Shown here: piece after piece, positions 7,956 through 16,421 of the stretch
How the letters are laid out: each line of letters starts with the position of its first letter
Position numbering within the stretch: the stretch's first letter is position 1
DNA from: Clostridiales bacterium
GTDB taxonomy: Bacteria > Bacillota > Clostridia > Oscillospirales > Acutalibacteraceae
Direction of reading: 5' to 3'
Assembly (NCBI GenBank): GCA_019418545.1
Contig: DYBQ01000006.1
Span: forward strand, 22,551 to 81,226
DNA length: 58,676 nucleotides
Notes under the pieces: model-generated
The model's input: the letters and a program-made list of their open reading frames with translations, nothing else
What the model was told of the DNA's origin: nothing
Database searches by the model: none
Program-made: the position numbers and the translations under genes

Positions 7956-8957
7956 ATGAAAGCAGCCCGAATTCAACCTGGAGACGGAATCGGTGTATTT
8001 TCTTCCTCTTCGCCCATTTCCAGCACGGTACCGGTGCGATATGAGCGGGGAAAACAGTATTTGCAGAAAAAGGGATTTCGAGTGATTGACGGCGATTTGT
8101 ACGGGAAAAGTGACTTTTACCGTTCCGGCAATATTCGGGAGCGGGCGGAAGAAGTGAATCATTTGCTGTATCGGGATGATGTGAAAGTTTTGATGGCGGC
8201 TATCGGCGGAAATAATACCAATTCTATTTTGCCGTATATCGATTATGAATACCTAAAGCAGCATCCCAAAATCATCATCGGCTATTCCGATACCACAGCA
8301 TTGCTGCTGGCGGTTTATGCGAAAACTGGAATGCCGGTTTTTTACGGTCCAGCACTGGCTTCTTCTTTTGGAGAATTTCCGCCTTTTGTGGACAGTACCT
8401 TTTCCTCATTCGAAACCATTCTCTGTGCAAATGGATTGGCGATTCCCTACTCTTATTCCATGCCAGAATTTTGGACAGAGGAATTTATCAATTGGAGCAC
8501 ACAGGACCAATCAAAAGAGAAAAATAAAAATCAATGGCTTTGTATACAGCCTGGAATTGCCGAAGGAAGGCTCATAGGCGGAAACTTGAATACCATGGAG
8601 GGATTTTTCGGCACGGAATATATGCCTGAGATTCGGCAGGGAGACATTTTGCTGTTGGAAGACTCTCTCAAAGATGCCTGTACCATTGAACGCAGTTTTT
8701 CGCTTCTCAAGCTGGCCGGTGTTTTCGAAAAAATTGGTGGATTGATTTTGGGCAAGCACGAAAAATTCAATGACAATGGGACGGGAAGAGCGCCCTATGA
8801 AATATTGCTGGAAGTGTTAGGAAAACCGGATTTCCCCATTCTGGCACAATTTGACTGCTGCCACACCCACCCCATGCTGACCTTGCCGATTGGCTGCCAA
8901 GTGCGTCTGGACACAGAAGCTAAACAGGTTGTCTTACTGGAAGACCCATTAACATAA
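7956..8957 (+). CDS. Peptidase S66 family (LD-carboxypeptidase / MccF-like)
   Basis: A 333-residue protein of the S66 serine peptidase family. It shows the N-terminal GDGIGVFSSSSP segment and AIGGNNTNSILPYIDYEYLKQHPKIIIGYSD, where the serine of GYSD is the family nucleophile. A C-terminal catalytic glutamate/histidine region follows (LLLEDSL, then CCHTHPMLTLPIG). Known members cut LD bonds of peptidoglycan peptides (LdcA) or inactivate microcin C-like nucleotide peptides (MccF). The length and the AIGGNNTN form resemble the MccF branch. No signal peptide is seen, so it acts in the cytoplasm. It sits in a run of closely spaced genes. Confidence 0.9.
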   Translation: MKAARIQPGDGIGVFSSSSPISSTVPVRYERGKQYLQKKGFRVIDGDLYGKSDFYRSGNIRERAEEVNHLLYRDDVKVLMAAIGGNNTNSILPYIDYEYLKQHPKIIIGYSDTTALLLAVYAKTGMPVFYGPALASSFGEFPPFVDSTFSSFETILCANGLAIPYSYSMPEFWTEEFINWSTQDQSKEKNKNQWLCIQPGIAEGRLIGGNLNTMEGFFGTEYMPEIRQGDILLLEDSLKDACTIERSFSLLKLAGVFEKIGGLILGKHEKFNDNGTGRAPYEILLEVLGKPDFPILAQFDCCHTHPMLTLPIGCQVRLDTEAKQVVLLEDPLT

Positions 8958-8972
8958 AGAAAAGGGGAGATT

Positions 8973-9374
8973 ATGGTGAATTTTCATGGCACACCGTTGG
9001 TACCGGTTATTATGGTGCTCGGTTTGGCTGCGTTAGTGGTCGGAATGGTGGCTTGGAGCTTTTATTCCTATCATCATCAGTTGAAACATTATGAAGAACC
9101 TTCTGAATCAAAGCATGAAGAAAAAAAACCGATTTGCCGGCAGAATGCCCGGGTGCTGGAAAAGAAAGTGGAGCTGGTGCAAACCGGAACCAGCAAAGCG
9201 CCGTCTCATCATATGGAGTGTACCATTTCTTTTCTGCTGGAGGACGGAAAAACCAGGTGTATCCAGGTGCCGTGGATGATGTATGAAGAAATACAGGAAA
9301 ATGAACAGGGAGAGCTGGTAACAGAAGGAGAAAAGCTGCTGGATTTTAATCAGAAGTTTGGAGCGAGTCTATAA
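8973..9374 (+). CDS. Small membrane-anchored protein, DUF2500-like
   Basis: A 133-residue protein with one N-terminal membrane segment near residues 9-32 (VIMVLGLAALVVGMVAWSF). A charged linker follows, then a small beta domain ARVLEKKVELVQTG...SFLLEDGKTRCIQVP...ENEQGELVTEGEKLLDFN. The order ARV-x-K-K, F-L-E-x-G and EGELVTEG-x-LLDF resembles the DUF2500/YhhM family, whose function is unknown. It is the last gene of the run that starts at 6476 and is followed by a terminator. The family call is from memory of the pattern and is only moderately sure. Confidence 0.75.
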   Translation: MVNFHGTPLVPVIMVLGLAALVVGMVAWSFYSYHHQLKHYEEPSESKHEEKKPICRQNARVLEKKVELVQTGTSKAPSHHMECTISFLLEDGKTRCIQVPWMMYEEIQENEQGELVTEGEKLLDFNQKFGASL

Positions 9375-9382
9375 AACTCATG

Positions 9383-9426
9383 CGCTGTCTGACCGAAAAT
9401 TATCGGGAGGGCAGCGTTTTGTTTTT
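9383..9426 (+). terminator. Terminator after the 6476-9374 gene run
   Basis: CGCTG at 9383-9387 pairs with CAGCG at 9412-9416, with an inner CCGA/TCGG pairing, and is followed by TTTTGTTTTT. Confidence 0.7.
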
Positions 9427-9521
9427 GAGGGGAAGCAGAGAAAAATGAAGCGAAAAGGGCAGGAAAAAGCAAAGTTTACAATTTCGTCAAGAATTTCGGC
9501 GGCGATTGCGTTACAATAGTT

Positions 9522-9548
9522 TTAGCACTTAAGCACGAAGAGTGCTAA
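9522..9548 (+). promoter_or_regulatory. CIRCE element (HrcA operator) upstream of htpG
   Basis: TTAGCACTT (9522-9530), nine bases, GAGTGCTAA (9540-9548). This is the 9-9-9 CIRCE inverted repeat with a single departure from the consensus, at the last base of the left arm. A -10-like TACAAT lies at 9512-9517, so bound HrcA would cover the transcription start. It is 26 bases before the htpG ATG. Confidence 0.92.
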
Positions 9549-9574
9549 ATATAGAAACGTGAGGTTGATATTCC

Positions 9575-11479
9575 ATGGAAATGAAGCAGTTTCAGGCAGA
9601 ATCCAAGCGTCTGCTGGACATGATGATTAATTCCATTTATACCCACAAGGAGATTTTTCTTCGGGAACTAATTTCCAACGCCAGCGACGCCATTGATAAG
9701 CTCTATTACCAGGCACTGAAAAGCGGAGATACTGGTTTGAATCGGGATGATTTTTCGATTACCATTGAAGCTGACAGAGAGAAGCGCACCCTGACCATTA
9801 CCGATAATGGTATTGGTATGACCCGGGAAGAACTGGACAATAATCTGGGCGTCATTGCAAAAAGTGGTTCCCTCAACTTCAAAAAGGAAAACGAGAAGCA
9901 GGAAGATATTGATATTATTGGACAGTTTGGTGTCGGTTTCTATTCTGCCTTCATGGTCAGCGACGACGTAACGGTCATCAGCCGTGCCTATGGCAGCGAG
10001 GAAGCATGGCGCTGGCATTCCACCGGTGCAGAAGGCTATACCATTGAGCCTGCCGAGAAGGACGGGAACGGCACGATAATTATCCTGCATATTAAGGATA
10101 ATACCGAAGAAGAAAATTATGACGAGTATCTGGACCAATACCGCCTGCGCTCCATTGTCAAAAAATATTCTGATTATATCCGTTATCCCATCCGTATGGA
10201 CGTGGAAAAGAGCCGTCCCAAGGAGAAAGCCGAGGATGCTGACGAAAATGCTCCCGTTGAGTATGAAACCTATACGGAAACCGAGACGCTGAACAGCATG
10301 GTTCCCATTTGGCGTAAGAATAAGAGCGAAGTTACAGAGGAAGAGTATCAGAACTTCTACAAAGATAAGTTTATGGACTGGCAGAACCCGGCCCGTATCA
10401 TTCGTACTCACGCAGAGGGCGCTGCAACCTATGATGCCCTGCTGTTTGTTCCGGCCAAAGCGCCTATGGATTTCTATACCCGTGAATATGAAAAGGGATT
10501 GCAGCTGTATTCCAACGGCGTTATGATTATGGAAAAGTGCGCCGACTTGCTCCCCGATTATTTCAGCTTTATCCGCGGCCTGGTAGATTCTCAGGACTTG
10601 TCCCTGAATATCAGCCGTGAAATGCTCCAGCATGACCGTCAGCTGAAGCTGATTGCCGGCCGTCTGGAAAAGAAGATTAAGTCCGAGCTGGAATCCATGC
10701 TCAACAACGACCGTGAGAAGTATGAGGAGTTCTTTAAGAGCTTTGGCCTTCAGTTAAAATACGGTATGTATGCCGACTATGGTATGCATAAGGATGTCCT
10801 GAAAGACTTGGTGCTGTTCTATTCCTCCAGCGAGAAGAAAATGGCCACGCTGAAAGAATATGTTAGCCGTATGAAGGAAGACCAGACCAGCATTTATTAT
10901 GCTTGCGGCGATACCATCGAGCGCATCGACCAGCTGCCGCAGACCGAAATGCTGCGGGATAAGGGCTATGAAATCCTGTACCTCACCGATAATGTGGACG
11001 AGTTTGCCCTGAAGATGGTGGGCAAGTATGACGATAAGGACTTTAAGAATATTTCTTCCGATGAGCTGAACCTGGAAACAGAGGAAGAGAAGAAGGAAGC
11101 CGAAAAGCAGGTTGAGGACAATAAAGATATGCTGGACTTTATGACAGAAGCTCTGGACGGCAAAGTCAAGGCAGTCCGTTTGTCCCAGCGTTTGAAGAGC
11201 CATCCGGTATGCATTTCTTCCGAGGGTGCAATTACCCTGGAGATGGAAAAGGTGCTCAACGCGATGCCGGCTACCGATAAGGTACAGGCGCAGCGGGTGT
11301 TGGAATTAAATGCAAACCATCCGATTTTTGCAAAGCTTACCCAGTTGTTCCAGGATGACAAGGAAAAATTGAAGAGCTATACCCAGCTGCTGTATACCCA
11401 GGCCATGATGATTGAAGGCTTCCCGGTAGAAGACCCGGTAACTTTCTGCAATCAGATTTGCGAATTGATGCAGGGCTGA
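9575..11479 (+). CDS. htpG: Molecular chaperone HtpG (Hsp90)
   Basis: A 634-residue ATP-dependent cytosolic chaperone, the usual length. The N-terminal GHKL ATPase domain shows the family motifs EIFLRELISNASDAIDKLYY, ITDNGIGMTREEL, LGVIAKSGSLNF and GQFGVGFYSAFMV. The middle domain has the catalytic-arginine loop LNISREMLQHDRQL. The C-terminal dimerisation domain follows without the eukaryotic MEEVD tail. It stands alone between two terminators and is preceded by a CIRCE element, so HrcA control is very likely. Bacillus subtilis htpG is not an HrcA target, which makes this arrangement worth noting. Confidence 0.97.
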   Translation: MEMKQFQAESKRLLDMMINSIYTHKEIFLRELISNASDAIDKLYYQALKSGDTGLNRDDFSITIEADREKRTLTITDNGIGMTREELDNNLGVIAKSGSLNFKKENEKQEDIDIIGQFGVGFYSAFMVSDDVTVISRAYGSEEAWRWHSTGAEGYTIEPAEKDGNGTIIILHIKDNTEEENYDEYLDQYRLRSIVKKYSDYIRYPIRMDVEKSRPKEKAEDADENAPVEYETYTETETLNSMVPIWRKNKSEVTEEEYQNFYKDKFMDWQNPARIIRTHAEGAATYDALLFVPAKAPMDFYTREYEKGLQLYSNGVMIMEKCADLLPDYFSFIRGLVDSQDLSLNISREMLQHDRQLKLIAGRLEKKIKSELESMLNNDREKYEEFFKSFGLQLKYGMYADYGMHKDVLKDLVLFYSSSEKKMATLKEYVSRMKEDQTSIYYACGDTIERIDQLPQTEMLRDKGYEILYLTDNVDEFALKMVGKYDDKDFKNISSDELNLETEEEKKEAEKQVEDNKDMLDFMTEALDGKVKAVRLSQRLKSHPVCISSEGAITLEMEKVLNAMPATDKVQAQRVLELNANHPIFAKLTQLFQDDKEKLKSYTQLLYTQAMMIEGFPVEDPVTFCNQICELMQG

Positions 11480-11494
11480 GTCTTGTGAATAAAC

Positions 11495-11529
11495 AAAAAA
11501 TCCGCGTGAGAAAAACACGCGGATTTTTT
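11495..11529. terminator. Bidirectional terminator between htpG and the MATE gene
   Basis: AAAAAATCCGCGTG (11495-11508) pairs with CACGCGGATTTTTT (11516-11529), giving an A/T-flanked stem that works on both strands for the two convergent genes. Confidence 0.92.
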
Positions 11530-11532
11530 GTT

Positions 11533-12918
11533 TTATGATGAAAACTCCCCAGAAGTTGTGAGTGGTTTGGAGGAAGCCTGTGACAGAATTTTTTTGCTGG
11601 TGTGATGATACAGCCAGATAGCCACAACAGAAGCAATCAGCTCGGCAACAGGGAATGTGACCCATACCCCCACGGGTCCCAGAAGAGGGGCCAGCAGAAA
11701 GGAAAGTGGAGGAATAATCAGCAGCTGGCGAAGCATGGTGACAATCAAAGAGCGTCCGCCAAATCCCAGCGCTTCAAAAGAGCCGGCGATAATTACGGCA
11801 GGGCTGGAAAGGAAGAAAGAGATGCTGATAATCCGCAGGGCAGGGATTCCCATTTGCATCAGGGCTTCATCGGCTGCAAACATGGAAAGAAGCAATCCAG
11901 GAATTGCGAGGAACAACAGCATTCCGGCAGTCATAATCACAAATACGATTTGCAGGCTTCTTCGGAAGGTTTCCTGCATTCTTTGCAGATTCCCAGCTCC
12001 ATAGTTAAAGCTCATAATCGGGCGCATTCCCTGAATCAGCCCATTGGAGGGCATATAGGTAAACGACTGTATTTTAAAATAAATGCCCAGCACATTCACG
12101 GCCGTTTCGCTGAACCCAGCCAATACCCGGTTTAAAAGGCCAACCATAAAAGAAGGCATAGCCATCACCAATGTGGAAGGAATGGCTACCGAGTATAACT
12201 GCCGGAAAATGTTTTTTTGAAGCCGGAACCCGCGAAGTGTAATCGGGATTTCCTGGTTCGTTTTGCAAAACAGCAGTATGGCGGAAAGGCAGGCTATCAT
12301 TTGTCCAATAATAGTTGCCACGGCAGCACCGGTAACCCCCATAGCCGGAATTCCCATCCATCCAAAAATCAGGATAGGGTCCAGAATCAAATTGACAACA
12401 GCGCCGAGTGCCTGCAAAAACATGGGAATCACCATGTTGCCGGTTGCCTGAAACATTTTTTCAATACAAATATGAAAAAGGCTTCCAAAAGAAAAACAAA
12501 TAACAATAACTGCATATTGGCATCCCAGAGAAAGAATTTCCTCATCCTGAGTGAAAAGCCGGAGAAATGGCTCAGAAGCAAACAGTCCTACAATCACAAA
12601 TAAAACGGAATGAACCGCCGTGCACAATAGCCCGTGAACAGCAGCATCACCGGCCTCTTTGGAGCGTTTGGCCCCAAGGTTGCGGGCGATACAGGCATTA
12701 AGCCCTACTCCCAGGCCAACAGCCAGAGAAAGAGTGATATTTTGCAGCGGATATACCAGAGAAACAGCTGTTAAGGCATCCTGACTTACATGGGCGACAA
12801 AAATGCTGTCCACAATATTATATAGCCCCTGAATCATCATGGAGATAATGGGGGGGACAGACATAGACACCAGCAAAGGAAAAATTTTTCGGTTTTCCAT
12901 AGGGTTAGCAGCAGGCAT
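11533..12918 (-). CDS. MATE-family multidrug/cation efflux transporter
   Basis: A 461-residue membrane protein with about twelve hydrophobic segments in two MatE halves. It starts with PLLVSMSVPPIISMMIQGLYNIVDSIFVAHVSQDALTAVSL, the typical MATE opening, and includes GLGVGLNACIARNLGAK. The second half contains LNRVLAGFSETAVNVLGIYFKIQSF and NYGAGN. It resembles the DinF/MepA-like branch of exporters. AAAGGAG is the ribosome site. Between its own strong promoter (13017-13046) and the start codon lies a terminator-like hairpin (12948-13005), so expression is probably controlled by attenuation. The MATE family is firmly known; substrates are not readable. Confidence 0.93.
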   Translation of the reverse strand: MPAANPMENRKIFPLLVSMSVPPIISMMIQGLYNIVDSIFVAHVSQDALTAVSLVYPLQNITLSLAVGLGVGLNACIARNLGAKRSKEAGDAAVHGLLCTAVHSVLFVIVGLFASEPFLRLFTQDEEILSLGCQYAVIVICFSFGSLFHICIEKMFQATGNMVIPMFLQALGAVVNLILDPILIFGWMGIPAMGVTGAAVATIIGQMIACLSAILLFCKTNQEIPITLRGFRLQKNIFRQLYSVAIPSTLVMAMPSFMVGLLNRVLAGFSETAVNVLGIYFKIQSFTYMPSNGLIQGMRPIMSFNYGAGNLQRMQETFRRSLQIVFVIMTAGMLLFLAIPGLLLSMFAADEALMQMGIPALRIISISFFLSSPAVIIAGSFEALGFGGRSLIVTMLRQLLIIPPLSFLLAPLLGPVGVWVTFPVAELIASVVAIWLYHHTSKKILSQASSKPLTTSGEFSS

Positions 12919-12947
12919 AAAAATACAGTCTCCTTTCTGAAAGCATC

Positions 12948-13005
12948 AAAAAAAGGCTATCCATTCTCTGTTTGAACTCAGAAACAGAAAAATGTATAGC
13001 CTTTT
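12948..13005 (-). promoter_or_regulatory. Attenuator-like hairpin in the MATE leader RNA (possible riboswitch)
   Basis: In the minus-strand RNA, AAAAGGCTAT (13005-12996) pairs with ATAGCCTTTT (12960-12951), and a T run reaches 12948. A second hairpin, TCTGTTT with AAACAGA (12988-12982 and 12973-12967), sits inside the loop. The structure starts about five bases after the predicted transcription start, so it belongs to the MATE transcript and is not only the end of ilvD. The compact nested shape and the MATE gene downstream recall the guanidine-IV (mepA) riboswitch context, but I cannot match its consensus from memory. Confidence 0.55.
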
Positions 13006-13016
13006 ACGCAGAAGGG

Positions 13017-13046
13017 ATTATAACACAGACAGCAGCAAGCTGTCAA
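13017..13046 (-). promoter_or_regulatory. Promoter of the MATE gene
   Basis: TTGACA (13046-13041), 18 bases, TATAAT (13022-13017): a consensus vegetative promoter in the short gap after ilvD. Confidence 0.8.
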
Positions 13047-13065
13047 GCGTTAAAAAATGTACGGT

Positions 13066-14730
13066 TTATTTTGCTTCGAGAATCGCACCGCGGTTGCCGG
13101 AAGTAACCAACGAAGCATAGCGGGCCAGATAGCCTGTTGTAATTTTAGGCTGACGGGGTTTCCAGGCAGCCTTGCGCTTGTTTAGCTCTTCGTCAGAAAC
13201 CTCCAACTGGATGGTATTGGCCATAATATCGATGGAGATAGTGTCCCCCTCTTCTACCAGTGCAATAGGGCCGCCAACAGCTGCTTCAGGAGACACATGG
13301 CCAATCGCAGCGCCGCGGGTTGCGCCGGAAAAACGTCCATCTGTAATCAAGGCAACCGTACTGCCAAGTCCACGCCCTACAATGGCCGAGGTGGGGTTCA
13401 GCATTTCGCGCATTCCGGGGCCGCCCTTGGGGCCTTCATAGCGGATTACGACCACATCTCCGGGAACGATTTTTCCGCCATTGATGGCCGCCAGCGCGTC
13501 TTCTTCGCAGTCAAAAACTCTGGCAGGCCCAGAATGGCACAGCATCTCCGGTGCCACTGCTGAACGTTTTACCACACAGGAATCGGGAGCAAGATTGCCC
13601 CGCAATACAGCAATACCACCGGTTGTACTGTAAGGATTCTCCACTGGACGGATGACCTCGGGGTTTTTGTTTGTGCTGCCAGCAATATTTTCGCCTACCG
13701 TTTTTCCAGTGCAGGTAATGTTATCCAGATTGAGCAGGCCCAGCTTGCTGATTTCCTTCATCACGGCATACACGCCGCCCGCCTCATTCAAATCTTCCAT
13801 GTGATGGGGGCCGGCCGGAGCCAAGTGGCAGAGGTTGGGAGTTTTGTCGCTGATGGCATTGGCAATATCCACATTCAGTTCAATGCCGGCTTCGTGGGCA
13901 ATGGCCGGCAAATGAAGCATACTGTTGGTGCTGCATCCCAGAGCCATGTCCATGGTCAGCGCATTGCGGAAGGCGGCTTCGGTCATAATGTCCCGAGGAC
14001 GGATGTTTTTCCGAATCAATTCCATAATCTGCATACCGGCATGTTTGGCCAGACGAATCCGCTCAGAGTATACGGCAGGAATGGTGCCGTTTCCGGGCAG
14101 GCCCATGCCCAGCACTTCTGTCAGGCAGTTCATGGAGTTTGCGGTATACATGCCGGAGCAGGAGCCGCAGGTAGGACAGGTTTTGTTTTCAAATTCCAAA
14201 AGCTTTTCATCATCGATTTTTCCGGCGTTATAAGCGCCGACAGCCTCGGAAATACTGGAAAAGCTGACTTTGCAGCCATCCACTGTACCAGCCAGCATGG
14301 GGCCGCCGCTGACAAAAATAGTGGGAATATTCAGCCGAGCCGCTGCCATGAGAAGGCCGGGCACATTTTTGTCGCAGTTTGGCACCATGACCAATGCATC
14401 CAGTGCGTGAGCCATGGTCATAGCTTCGGTGGAGTCTGCAATCAAATCGCGGGTTACCAGGGAGTATTTCATTCCCTGATGCCCCATGGCGATTCCGTCA
14501 CACACAGCGATAGCCGGGAATACTACCGGTGTACCGCCTGCCATGGCAACGCCCATTTTAACGGCTTCCACAATTTTGTCCAGATTCATGTGGCCGGGGA
14601 CAATATCGTTTTGGGAGCTGACAATTCCCACCAAAGGCCGCTGGATTTCCTCGCTGGTATATCCCAGTGCATTAAAGAGGGCGCGGTGTGTGGCGCTTTT
14701 TATTCCTTTCGTTACTGCATCGCTATTCAA
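13066..14730 (-). CDS. ilvD: Dihydroxy-acid dehydratase IlvD
   Basis: A 554-residue Fe-S enzyme of valine/isoleucine/leucine and pantothenate synthesis that dehydrates 2,3-dihydroxy acids to 2-oxo acids. The cluster cysteines are visible in NCDKNVPGLLMA and TCPTCGSCSGMYTANSMNCL, and the C-terminal GRFSGATRGAAIGHVSPEA is characteristic. I choose the TTG at 14730 (NSDAVTKGIK...) because GAGGAGG lies just before it and the family starts here. The in-frame ATG at 14769 overlaps the -10 box and lies upstream of the predicted transcription start. No other ilv gene is adjacent and no T-box leader is present. Confidence 0.95.
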   Translation of the reverse strand: MNSDAVTKGIKSATHRALFNALGYTSEEIQRPLVGIVSSQNDIVPGHMNLDKIVEAVKMGVAMAGGTPVVFPAIAVCDGIAMGHQGMKYSLVTRDLIADSTEAMTMAHALDALVMVPNCDKNVPGLLMAAARLNIPTIFVSGGPMLAGTVDGCKVSFSSISEAVGAYNAGKIDDEKLLEFENKTCPTCGSCSGMYTANSMNCLTEVLGMGLPGNGTIPAVYSERIRLAKHAGMQIMELIRKNIRPRDIMTEAAFRNALTMDMALGCSTNSMLHLPAIAHEAGIELNVDIANAISDKTPNLCHLAPAGPHHMEDLNEAGGVYAVMKEISKLGLLNLDNITCTGKTVGENIAGSTNKNPEVIRPVENPYSTTGGIAVLRGNLAPDSCVVKRSAVAPEMLCHSGPARVFDCEEDALAAINGGKIVPGDVVVIRYEGPKGGPGMREMLNPTSAIVGRGLGSTVALITDGRFSGATRGAAIGHVSPEAAVGGPIALVEEGDTISIDIMANTIQLEVSDEELNKRKAAWKPRQPKITTGYLARYASLVTSGNRGAILEAK

Positions 14731-14767
14731 AGAGAAAGCCTCCTCTATTTCAAAGTTGTATAATCTC

Positions 14768-14796
14768 ATTATAAATTGTCAGACAACAAAAGTCAA
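14768..14796 (-). promoter_or_regulatory. Promoter of ilvD
   Basis: TTGACT (14796-14791), 17 bases, TATAAT (14773-14768). Transcription would start near 14761, leaving a leader of about 30 bases before the TTG start. Confidence 0.78.
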
Positions 14797-14844
14797 TATG
14801 AAAGGGGACCCGCCAGAAAAAAGTGCGAATCCCCATTTGTTTTT

Positions 14845-16218
14845 TTATCCGTGAAATTTATTCCAGTATCCCATAACGAAAATGAACAGTACAATAAGCG
14901 GCAAAATGTAGGAGAGATAGAAGCGTGCCCACTTGGGGAACTTAATTCCCTTTCCGGCATCGGCTTCCTGAATAAAGTTCTTCCATCCCCAACCATAGCG
15001 GCTGGTGCAGAACAGCAGATAAGCCAGGCTTCCCAGCGGCAGGAGGTTATTGGAAACGATAAAGTCCTCCAAATCCTGAATGGTGCTTCCTGCTCCCAAA
15101 GGGGCAAAGCCACTCCACAGATTAAAGCCCAACACGCAGGGCATGGACAGCAGGATAATGACGACACCGTTTACCAGCACTGCTTTTTTACGGCTCCATC
15201 CCCACAAATCCATGGCAAAGCTGATGATGTTCTCAAAAACAGCCACAATAGTGGACAAGGCAGCAAAGGTCATAAACACAAAGAACAGTGCGCCCCATAC
15301 TTGTCCGCCCAACATCTGATTAAACACATTGGGAAGGGTGACAAATACCAGGCCGGGGCCCTCACCGGGGTTTACGTCAAAGGCAAAGCAGGCCGGGAAA
15401 ATAATCAGCCCTGCCATCAAGGCAATCAAGGTGTCCAGCCCGCAAATATTGATGGATTCTCCCATGAGAGAACGGTCACGGCTGATATAGCTTCCAAAAA
15501 TCGCCATGGCGCCGATACCAAGACTCAAAGTGAAGAAAGCCTGTCCCATTGCGGCAAAAATTGCTTCGCCCAGGCCGTTTTCCACCATTTTCCCAAAGTC
15601 AGGTATCAGATAAAACGAAAGCCCTTCAACAGCTCCATCCAGTGTAACGCTGCGGATACACAGTGCAACTAGGATGACAAACAGGAATCCCATCATCACT
15701 TTCGTAATGCGTTCCACACCTTTTTGCAAACCAAGGCTGCAAATGCCAAAGCTCAGCACAACGGTTAACAGCATCCATCCGGTCATGGGCAGAGGCTCGG
15801 CCAGCATGTTGTTAAAGATATTTCCCACCTGCTCGGGTGTTTTTCCCACAAACTCACCGGAAGCGGTTTTGAATATGTAGGAAAGCATCCATCCGCCGAT
15901 GGTTGTATAGAACATCATCAGCAGATAGTTGCCCGCCATGGCTGCCCAGCCGGTGATATGCCATTTTGTGCCTTTCGGCTCCAATACATGGAAGCTTCTG
16001 GCAGCAGATTTCTGGCTGGCACGCCCCACCGCAAATTCCATTACCATAATAGGCATTCCCAAAATCACCAGGAACAGCAGATAAATCAGCACAAAGGCTG
16101 CTCCGCCATATTTTCCCGTAATATAAGGGAAACGCCACACGTTTCCAAGACCAACAGCACATCCCGCCGAAATCAGGATAAATCCCAGGCGGGAAGAAAA
16201 TTTTTCCCGTGTTTCCAA
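14845..16218 (-). CDS. Sodium-dependent symporter, NSS/SNF family
   Basis: A 457-residue transporter of the neurotransmitter:sodium symporter family (LeuT/MhsT type), which takes up amino acids with sodium. The TM1 signature GCAVGLGNVWRFPYITGKYGG is at the N-terminus and contains the sodium- and substrate-binding residues. About eleven to twelve hydrophobic segments follow. I place the start at the TTG at 16218, because AGAGG precedes it and family members begin about ten residues before SRLGFIL. An upstream in-frame ATG at 16290 has no ribosome site. It stands divergently from a FadR-like regulator, which may control it. The substrate is unknown. Confidence 0.92.
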   Translation of the reverse strand: METREKFSSRLGFILISAGCAVGLGNVWRFPYITGKYGGAAFVLIYLLFLVILGMPIMVMEFAVGRASQKSAARSFHVLEPKGTKWHITGWAAMAGNYLLMMFYTTIGGWMLSYIFKTASGEFVGKTPEQVGNIFNNMLAEPLPMTGWMLLTVVLSFGICSLGLQKGVERITKVMMGFLFVILVALCIRSVTLDGAVEGLSFYLIPDFGKMVENGLGEAIFAAMGQAFFTLSLGIGAMAIFGSYISRDRSLMGESINICGLDTLIALMAGLIIFPACFAFDVNPGEGPGLVFVTLPNVFNQMLGGQVWGALFFVFMTFAALSTIVAVFENIISFAMDLWGWSRKKAVLVNGVVIILLSMPCVLGFNLWSGFAPLGAGSTIQDLEDFIVSNNLLPLGSLAYLLFCTSRYGWGWKNFIQEADAGKGIKFPKWARFYLSYILPLIVLFIFVMGYWNKFHG

Positions 16219-16337
16219 AATGACTACCTCTTCTCTGTTTTCATTACTTCTCAAATCGGCTCCAAAAAGAGCCCTGATGCCTTTTAGCATAGCAGAAAAT
16301 CATAGCAATCGTCAAGGTGTATGGGAAAATGGCTTTC

Positions 16338-16366
16338 TTGCTTTCCGAAAGGGGCTGTGTTATACT
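16338..16366 (+). promoter_or_regulatory. Promoter of the FadR-like regulator
   Basis: TTGCTT (16338), 17 bases, TATACT (16361-16366). It lies in the 203-base divergent region shared with the symporter. Confidence 0.65.
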
Positions 16367-16421
16367 GAATAAAAATCTTTTGGAAAAAGTCGGCATTCAG
16401 CCGGACTAAAGGAGAGGGAAC

